Source: Georgenia_B sunbinii (GTDB taxonomy: Bacteria; Actinomycetota; Actinomycetes; Actinomycetales; Actinomycetaceae). From it: a stretch of DNA of 64,000 nt. The stretch is from NCBI RefSeq assembly GCF_036421855.1, contig NZ_JAZGOK010000005.1; one strand, given 5' to 3'. Below the pieces are notes generated by a model. It saw only the letters and a program-made list of their open reading frames with translations, searched no databases and was not told the DNA's origin. The translations under genes were made by a program, and so were the position numbers. This document shows, one piece after another, positions 59,161 to 64,000 of the stretch. Numbering within the stretch: the stretch's first letter is position 1; each line of letters opens with the position of its first letter.

Positions 59161-59191
59161 ACGGGCCCGGCACATGTCGTGCCGGACCCGT
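59161..59191. terminator. Hairpin between PPOX gene and small ORF
   Basis: ACGGGCCCGGCAC (59161-59173) and GTGCCGGACCCGT (59179-59191) form a 13-bp stem with one mismatch and a 5-nt loop. It lies downstream of the small ORF at 59250 on the minus strand. Confidence 0.65.
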
Positions 59192-59249
59192 GGTCTCCGG
59201 TGTTCCTTGCGGGCGGCTCGCCGCCTGTCTGCCTACGGCCGGTCATCGG

Positions 59250-59435
59250 CTACAGGGTGTCCGCGACGCCCTGCGGCAGCGCGTTGCGGGTGGTGGCGCG
59301 GGGCAAGATCCCCGCCCAGCGGCCGCGGCGGGCGCGCAGCACCCGAGTCGCCGGACGGCGCTGGAGGTAGACGTAGTCGGCAAGGGGCATTCCCATGCTG
59401 CTCGCCGACATGTCGCCGAGCATGATCGAAGACAT
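59250..59435 (-). CDS. Small basic protein of unknown function
   Basis: A 61-residue ORF (MSSIMLGDMSASSMGMPLAD, then YVYLQRRPATRVLRARRGRW) with strong G/C preference at third codon positions, an SD-like GGGAAA nine bases upstream, and a terminator 59 bp downstream. Met-rich N-terminus and Arg-rich middle. I do not recognise it; the coding pattern and the terminator support a real gene. 59436-59648 is otherwise empty. Confidence 0.5.
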   Translation of the reverse strand: MSSIMLGDMSASSMGMPLADYVYLQRRPATRVLRARRGRWAGILPRATTRNALPQGVADTL

Positions 59436-59648
59436 CGTGATTTCCCATCATCGTGAACGAACCCGACGGCGGTGGCCGTGGGCATGGCGGAGTCACCGGA
59501 AGAACCCGGTGGTGAGACGTGCGGGGATCGTGGGCAGCGTCGCCTCGATCCCTGGGGGCGACGGCCTACTCAGCGCACGGTGTCGATTGCCATACCGAAA
59601 GCGTGGCAGGTCCCCGTGACGGAGTCACGTGATTATTCGCCGGCCCCG

Positions 59649-60608
59649 TCAGCGGGCGGCGACGGTGAGCCGGGCGGCGACGGCGCGCAACGACGCGAGC
59701 ATCTCGTCCGGCGCGGTGACGGTCCACGCGACGTCGCGGGGGATCCAGCCGAGGCCGTAGAGGATGTCGGAGACCGAGGTGCCGCCGATCGGCCAGTCCA
59801 CCCCTCCCGACTCGTTGGACTGCGCGCCGCTGGCCCAGATGCCGAAGTCCGCCCGGGCCCGCGCCAGCGTCATGTCGAGGTGGACCACCGCCTCCAGCGG
59901 CTGCCGGGAGTCGACGTGCGCGTGCTGGACGAACTCGGCGGCGTCGGCCGCGGGCAGCGTGCGGGGCTCGGACCGGACCCCGGTGAGCAGCAGCCGCGCC
60001 ATCCGGTCGGCGCGGAAGGTCCGCCAGTCGGCCCGCTCGAGGTCCCAGCAGACCAGGTACCAGCGGCTGCCCATCGGCACCAGCGAGTGCGGCTCGACGT
60101 GCCGCGAGCTCTCGACGTCGAGCCGGGAGACGTAGCCGAACCGCACCCGCTCGTGGTCGCGGCAGGCGAGCGCCAGCTGGGCGAGGAGGTCGGCGTCGAC
60201 CCGCTCGCCCTGGCCGGGCACCGTGACGGCGGTCTCCTGGAACGCTGAGACCCGCCGGCGCAGGTGAGGTGCGAGCATCTGCTCGAGCTTGGCGAGCGCG
60301 CTGAGCGAGGTGTGCTCGCCGTCGGACAGCCCTTGGACCGCCGCGGTGCGCAGCCCGACGGCGATCGCCACCGCCTCGTCGTCGTCGAGCAGCAGCGGCG
60401 GCAGCCGGCCCCCGCCGGCGAGCTGGTAGCCCCCGCCCGCGCCGGGCGTCGCGGCGACGTCGTAGCCGAGCTCGCGCAGCCGGTCGATGTCGCGGCGCAG
60501 CGTGCGCTCGCTCACCCGCAGCCGGTCGCGCAGCTCCTCCCCGCTCCAGTGCCGGTGGGTCTGGAGCAGGGAGAGGAGTCGCAGGCTGCGGGCGGTGGGA
60601 TCGGACAT
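59649..60608 (-). CDS. WYL-domain transcriptional regulator (YafY-like)
   Basis: A 319-residue regulator. N-terminal HTH_11 (RSLRLLSLLQTHRHWSGEEL, RDRLRVSERTLRRDIDRLRE), Gly-rich wing (GAGGGYQLAGGGRLPPLLLD), WYL domain (VRFGYVSRLDVESSRHVEPH, RWYLVCWDLERADWRTFRAD). TAGATT exactly six bases before ATG suggests a leaderless mRNA. It is divergent, 61 bp away, from the ABC exporter genes and probably controls them. Confidence 0.92.
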   Translation of the reverse strand: MSDPTARSLRLLSLLQTHRHWSGEELRDRLRVSERTLRRDIDRLRELGYDVAATPGAGGGYQLAGGGRLPPLLLDDDEAVAIAVGLRTAAVQGLSDGEHTSLSALAKLEQMLAPHLRRRVSAFQETAVTVPGQGERVDADLLAQLALACRDHERVRFGYVSRLDVESSRHVEPHSLVPMGSRWYLVCWDLERADWRTFRADRMARLLLTGVRSEPRTLPAADAAEFVQHAHVDSRQPLEAVVHLDMTLARARADFGIWASGAQSNESGGVDWPIGGTSVSDILYGLGWIPRDVAWTVTAPDEMLASLRAVAARLTVAAR

Positions 60609-60669
60609 GGCAAAAATCTACTCGGCATTGCGGTCAGGATCCGGCCGCATTGGTTTCTAGCCTGGGATC
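60609..60669. promoter_or_regulatory. Divergent leaderless promoter region
   Basis: TAGATT on the minus strand and TAGCCT on the plus strand each lie six bases before the start codons of the WYL regulator and the ABC ATPase. The two promoters share 61 bp, so one bound regulator could affect both. Confidence 0.55.
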
Positions 60670-61854
60670 ATGACACCGATCATCAGTACCCAGGGGCTGG
60701 CGAAGCACTTCTCCGGCCCCGGCGGCGGCGACGTCGTCGCGGTCGCCGACCTCACCATGGACGTCTCCCCCGGCTCGCTCACCGCGTTCCTCGGGCCCAA
60801 CGGCGCGGGCAAGTCCACCTCGCTGCGCATGCTCACCACCCTGCTCGAGCCGACCGCCGGGCGGGCGACCGTCTGCGGCTACGACATCGCCACCCAGCCG
60901 GCCCAGGTCCGCGCCCGCATCGGCTACATCGGCCAGAAGAACGGCGCCGGCCAGTACTACCGGCTGCGCGACGAGCTCGTCAGCCAGGGGGCGTTCTACG
61001 GACTCGGGCGGGTCGAGCGCCGGCGGCGGGCCGACGAGCTCATCGAGATCCTCGACCTCGGTGAGCTCGCCAACCGCCCGACGATGAAGCTCTCCGGCGG
61101 GCAGCGGCGCCGGGTCGACATTGCGCTCGGGCTGGTGCCGGGACCGCGGCTGCTGTTTCTGGACGAGCCAACCACCGGCCTCGACCCGCAGTCCCGGGCG
61201 CACCTGTGGGACCACATCCTCTCGCTGCGGGAGCGCTACGAGATGACGCTGTTCCTCACCACCCACTATCTCGACGAGGCCGACCACTTCGCCGAGCGGG
61301 TGATGGTCGTCGACCACGGCCGGATCATTGCCGACGACACCGCCGCCCGGCTCAAGAGCGACCTCGCCGGCGACCGGGTCGCGCTGCGGGTGACCGGCCC
61401 GACCGACGCCGTCGCACGCCTGCTGCGAGCGGCGGCCACGGGCTCGGGCCAGCGCGACCCGCAGCTGCAGGTCGGGGCGACCGACGACGACGGCGTCACC
61501 TCGTACGTCGTCGTCGTCGACCACGGGGACCAGGTGCTGCCGGTCCTCCTCGGCGACCTCGCCGCGCAGGGCCACCGGGTCCACGCCGTCGAGCTCGACC
61601 GCCCCAGCCTCGACGACGTCTTCCTCGCCCTCACCGGCCGCAGCCTCCGCGAAGACCGCACCCCCACCCACCCAGACTCATCGCCGGCAGCCGACTTATC
61701 GCCGACAGCGGGATTGTCACCGACAGCCGACTTATCGCCGACAGCGGGATTGTCACCGACAGCCGACTTGTCACCGACAGCGGGATCGTCACCGACAGCC
61801 GACTTGTCCACCACCTCCGACGTCGCCGCCAGCAGCCAGGGAGACCGCTCATGA
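60670..61854 (+). CDS. DrrA-type ABC transporter ATP-binding protein with repeat-derived tail
   Basis: A 394-residue ATPase. Walker A FLGPNGAGKSTSLRML (about 43-51), Q-loop YIGQKNGAGQYY, signature KLSGGQRRRVDIALGL, Walker B RLLFLDEPTTGLD, H-loop FLTTHYLDEADHFAERVMVV, then the DrrA-type C-terminal domain to about residue 328. The last about 60 residues contain seven hexapeptides (SPTADL/SPTAGL) encoded by 18-bp repeats. Fed by the leaderless promoter next to the WYL regulator. Exporter of a drug or lipid; substrate unknown. Confidence 0.92.
   Translation: MTPIISTQGLAKHFSGPGGGDVVAVADLTMDVSPGSLTAFLGPNGAGKSTSLRMLTTLLEPTAGRATVCGYDIATQPAQVRARIGYIGQKNGAGQYYRLRDELVSQGAFYGLGRVERRRRADELIEILDLGELANRPTMKLSGGQRRRVDIALGLVPGPRLLFLDEPTTGLDPQSRAHLWDHILSLRERYEMTLFLTTHYLDEADHFAERVMVVDHGRIIADDTAARLKSDLAGDRVALRVTGPTDAVARLLRAAATGSGQRDPQLQVGATDDDGVTSYVVVVDHGDQVLPVLLGDLAAQGHRVHAVELDRPSLDDVFLALTGRSLREDRTPTHPDSSPAADLSPTAGLSPTADLSPTAGLSPTADLSPTAGSSPTADLSTTSDVAASSQGDRS
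61681..61806 (+). repeat. Seven alternating 18-bp units at the end of the ABC ATPase gene
   Basis: Units TC(G/A)CCGACAGCCGACTT(A/G) (A) and TC(G/A)CCGACAGCGGGAT(T/C)G (B) alternate A-B-A-B-A-B-A (first unit CCGGCAG). They are the reverse complement of the units at 44.3 kb. In frame they encode SPTADL and SPTAGL. Confidence 0.9.
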
Positions 61855-62654
61855 CCACCACCGCTCTCCCGACCCCGGGGCCGACCGACGTCGTCAGCCG
61901 CCCGTCGGGCCTCGTCCGTGACATCGGGAACGTCTTCCTGCGCGAGCTCTGGCCGATCCTGCGTGACCCGTTCTCGGTGGTGTTCGCGCTGGTGCAGCCG
62001 CTGGTGTTCCTCGCGTTCTTCGGACCGCTGCTCAGCGGGATGACCGGGCTGCCGCTCGCGGAGTCGCTGCAGTGGTTCGTCCCCGGGATCATCGTGATGT
62101 CCACGCTGTTCGGCACCGCGATGACCGGGTCGAACCTGCTGTTCGAGATCCAGTCCGGCTCGCACGAGCGGATGCTCGTCGCCCCGGTCGCCCGCCCGGC
62201 GCTGATGATCGGCCGGGCGCTGAAGGAGATGGTGCCGCTGACGATCCAGGCGCTGGTCATCACCGGCGTCGCTTCGATCGTCGGGTTCCGGCCGTCGCCG
62301 CTCATGGTGGTCGGCCTCGTGCTGCTCGGCGTGTTCGGCGTCGGGCTCGGCGCGCTCAGCTACGCGCTGGCCATTGCCTCCCGGGAACGGGACTGGATGT
62401 TCTGGACCGTGCAGCAGGGGCTGCTGTTCCCGCTGATGATCCTCTCCGGGATGCTGCTGCCGCTCGACGCCGCCCCCGGCTGGATGCAGGCGCTGGCGCG
62501 TGCCAACCCGCTCACCTACCTCGTCGAGGCGGAGCGGTCGCTGTTCAACGGCGCGCTCACCGACCCCTCGGTCTGGCAGGGCGGCATCGCCGCCGTCGTC
62601 GTCGCGGCGCTCGGCCTCACGCTCGGGATCCGGGCGATGCGCGACAGCATCTGA
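61851..62654 (+). CDS. ABC-2 type transporter permease (DrrB-like)
   Basis: A 267-residue permease with six helices (VVFALVQPLVFLAFFGPLLS; WFVPGIIVMSTLFGTAMTGS; ALVITGVASIVGF; LVLLGVFGVGLGALSYALAI; GLLFPLMILSGMLLPLDAAP; AAVVVAALGLTLGI). Conserved SGMLLPLD..P and NPLTYLVEAER motifs of ABC-2 exporters. ATGA overlap with the ATPase gene. Confidence 0.92.
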   Translation: MTTTALPTPGPTDVVSRPSGLVRDIGNVFLRELWPILRDPFSVVFALVQPLVFLAFFGPLLSGMTGLPLAESLQWFVPGIIVMSTLFGTAMTGSNLLFEIQSGSHERMLVAPVARPALMIGRALKEMVPLTIQALVITGVASIVGFRPSPLMVVGLVLLGVFGVGLGALSYALAIASRERDWMFWTVQQGLLFPLMILSGMLLPLDAAPGWMQALARANPLTYLVEAERSLFNGALTDPSVWQGGIAAVVVAALGLTLGIRAMRDSI

Positions 62655-62662
62655 CGTCGGCA

Positions 62663-62695
62663 CGGGTGGCCGGCGGCATCGCAGCCAGCCACCCG
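62663..62695. terminator. Hairpin between convergent genes
   Basis: CGGGTGGC (62663-62670) pairs with GCCACCCG (62688-62695) and inner GC pairs extend the stem. It lies 8 bp after the permease stop and faces the convergent SHOCT gene. Confidence 0.55.
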
Positions 62696-62705
62696 CGCCG
62701 CCGGG

Positions 62706-62735
62706 TCAGAGCCGGGCGAGTCAGAGCCGGGCGAG
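62706..62735. repeat. 15-bp tandem duplication at a stop codon
   Basis: TCAGAGCCGGGCGAG occurs twice in tandem (62706-62720 and 62721-62735). On the minus strand this gives LARL-stop twice, so the SHOCT gene ends with a duplicated terminus. Same size as the duplication at 54645. Confidence 0.75.
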
Positions 62736-63116
62736 CGCGCTGCGCTTGACCGCCTCGAACTCCTCGGCGGAGATCGCGCCGGCGTCGAGCAGGGCCTTGG
62801 CCTGCGCGATCTCCCCGGCCGGGGTCGACCGCTCGGAGACCTCTCGGATGTAGCCCTCCGTGGCCGCACGCTGGGCGTCGTGCTGCTGCTGCGTCCGCGC
62901 TCCCATCCCGCGGCCCCGAGCGATGAGGTAGACGATCATCGTCAGGAGCGGCAAGAACAGCAGGAAGACGATCCACAGCGCCTTCCAGCCGCCACCGAGC
63001 TCGCGGTCACGGAAGAGGTCGGTGATCACCGAGAAGAGCGCCATCAGGTAGCCGATGAAGATCATCACGGTGAAGAAGAACCACAGGTAGTCCCAGATGT
63101 TGCTGAGGTAGTCCAT
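62721..63116 (-). CDS. Membrane protein with PLDc_N-type helices and SHOCT domain
   Basis: A 131-residue protein: two helices (YLWFFFTVMIFIGYLMALFS; ALWIVFLLFLPLLTMIVYLI), the phospholipase-D N-terminal-like pattern, a basic loop, and a C-terminal SHOCT motif (IAQAKALLDAGAISAEEFEA). SHOCT domains mediate oligomerisation or nucleic-acid contacts. ATG 63116 preferred. 63117-63332 holds a minus-strand TAGGAT (63241-63236) but no clear -35. Confidence 0.85.
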   Translation of the reverse strand: MDYLSNIWDYLWFFFTVMIFIGYLMALFSVITDLFRDRELGGGWKALWIVFLLFLPLLTMIVYLIARGRGMGARTQQQHDAQRAATEGYIREVSERSTPAGEIAQAKALLDAGAISAEEFEAVKRSALARL

Positions 63117-63332
63117 CGGGCGGCTCCGTCTCGAGGCGTTCACTGACAGGAAGGCCCGCCCCGACGAGAGTGCCGGCGAGCAGCAGAGCTGTGCGTGAGC
63201 AGTGCGGCGGCGGTGATGCCCGCCACACGGCGCTCATCCTATTCACACCTCGGCGGCGAAACGGCGGTTTGGCGGCCCTCGGTGGCGAGCCCGGCCGCCG
63301 TCGATGTCGGCGGTGACGGCTACCGTGGTCGG

Positions 63333-64000
63333 GTGGAGATGACGTGGACGACCTACAACGGTCTGGCCGGGATCCGGGACCGGCTGCCCGACGACTCCAC
63401 CCTCCGCGCCACCTTCGGCGCGCCCACCGTCGAGCGCGGCCTCGACTACGCCGCGCGCGGCCGGGTGCAGCGGCTGCAGGTGGAGACCGGCGGCCGGCTG
63501 CTGTACGGCACCGTCGCCGGTTCCGGCGGTCGGCCGTACCAGACGGTCGTCGTCCTCGACGGCGCGCTGGGGGTCTCCAGCTCGTGCACCTGCCCCGTCG
63601 GCGCCGCCTGCAAGCACGGCGTCGCGGTGCTCGCCGCGGCCCGGGACCGCGCCTCCTCCGCCGCCCGGTCGGCCGGCCAGTCGGACTGGGAGCGGGCGCT
63701 GGCCGCCGTTGTCGGACCGGCGAACGAGCACGACGCCGGGACTCCCCTCGGGCTGCAGTTCGAGTACATCACCGGCCGCCACGGACCCACCCGCGACTCC
63801 TCCGCCCGGCGGGTGCGGATCCGCCCGGTGGTGCAGGGCAAGACCGGCCGCTGGGTGATGGCCGGCATCGCGTGGCGCGACATCCAGCACGCCTACCGGT
63901 ACAGCGGGCACGTCGGCGAGCACGTCGAGGCGCTCAAGGCACTCATCGGCACCTGGGACGCCAGCCGCTCCTACGGCTCCGCCGACCCCAACGTCTTCCT
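63333..64000 (+). CDS. SWIM zinc-finger protein, probably SNF2-type helicase N-terminus (partial)
   Basis: An open frame runs from GTG 63333 past the window end (222 codons seen). An N-terminal SWIM domain (GAPTVERGLDYAARGRVQRL; SSSCTCPVGAACKHGVAVLA with CxCx-n-CxH) is followed by a region typical of actinobacterial SNF2 helicases. TACCGT lies six bases before the GTG (leaderless). The ATPase part would be beyond 64000; the helicase call is inference from family context. Confidence 0.75.
   Translation, partial: MEMTWTTYNGLAGIRDRLPDDSTLRATFGAPTVERGLDYAARGRVQRLQVETGGRLLYGTVAGSGGRPYQTVVVLDGALGVSSSCTCPVGAACKHGVAVLAAARDRASSAARSAGQSDWERALAAVVGPANEHDAGTPLGLQFEYITGRHGPTRDSSARRVRIRPVVQGKTGRWVMAGIAWRDIQHAYRYSGHVGEHVEALKALIGTWDASRSYGSADPNVF

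Overview
The window is high-GC DNA (roughly 70-74% G+C by eye) with the gene content of an actinobacterium. Markers include CUT1-type sugar ABC operons with lipoprotein binding proteins, a CarD-family regulator, a DUF222/HNH '13E12-type' endonuclease gene, many GTG starts, ATGA/GTGA stop-start overlaps, and several genes that look leaderless (a TANNNT hexamer five or six bases before the start codon). No rRNA, tRNA, CRISPR array or intact insertion sequence was seen. Two N positions (19757 and 53143, the second inside a poly-G run) show that it is a draft assembly.

Layout. (1) 1-1.1 kb is decayed sequence with membrane-protein and FG-GAP remnants. (2) 1.1-7.7 kb is an arabinan/arabinoxylan-type operon on the minus strand: binding lipoprotein, two permeases, a GH43 lipoprotein and a secreted GH43. 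(3) 8.2-11.5 kb is a metal operon: a P1B-type ATPase without its own metal-binding domain, an oxidoreductase and a separate HMA protein. Two FNR-like palindromes sit at class II activator distance from -10 boxes. (4) 11.5-17.6 kb mixes small intact genes (PPOX, VOC, HIT, RidA, a DUF6398-like protein, a MazEF-type toxin-antitoxin pair, hemerythrin) with at least five truncated gene scraps. (5) 17.8-26.1 kb holds an HNH gene, RtcB, an AIG2-like protein, an ATPase, a thiosulfate uptake pair (TsuA-TsuB) behind a cysteine-rich leader peptide, a coiled-coil protein and a VapBC pair. (6) 26.1-31.1 kb holds a luciferase-like/berberine-bridge flavoenzyme fusion, a second luciferase-like enzyme, a GT2 and SodC.

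(7) 31.1-46.3 kb is the most distinctive region: a nucleotide-activated heptose and glycan assembly cluster. Eight genes on the plus strand are chained by 4-10 bp overlaps: NodU-type carbamoyltransferase, GT2-GmhB fusion, GT9, GT4, GT4, GmhA-HldE triple-domain fusion, SDR, GT9. They are flanked on the minus strand by a PfkB kinase, an aldehyde dehydrogenase, a UDP-glucuronate decarboxylase-like enzyme and another GT2. Together they appear to encode the enzymes for sedoheptulose 7-phosphate to NDP-heptose plus transferases and a carbamoylating enzyme.

(8) 46.4-51.3 kb carries CarD, a pterin-dehydratase/VOC fusion and a large wall-anchored PIG-L deacetylase. (9) 51.4-58.0 kb is a second sugar locus: two permeases, a binding protein, a PfkB kinase, a divergent DeoR regulator and a GH4 glycosidase. 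(10) 58.0-64.0 kb holds a coiled-coil protein, PPOX, a small ORF, a WYL regulator divergent from a DrrAB-like ABC exporter, a SHOCT protein and the start of a SWIM-domain protein.

The best candidate for something undescribed is a short-repeat family built on an 18-bp unit with two alternating variants (cores GACAATCCCG and GACAAGTCGG, both followed by CTGTCGGC). It occurs at three distant places: as an intergenic array at 44.3 kb, as two hairpins inserted in frame in a glycosyltransferase at 37.4 kb, and as an in-frame hexapeptide tail on an ABC ATPase at 61.7 kb.
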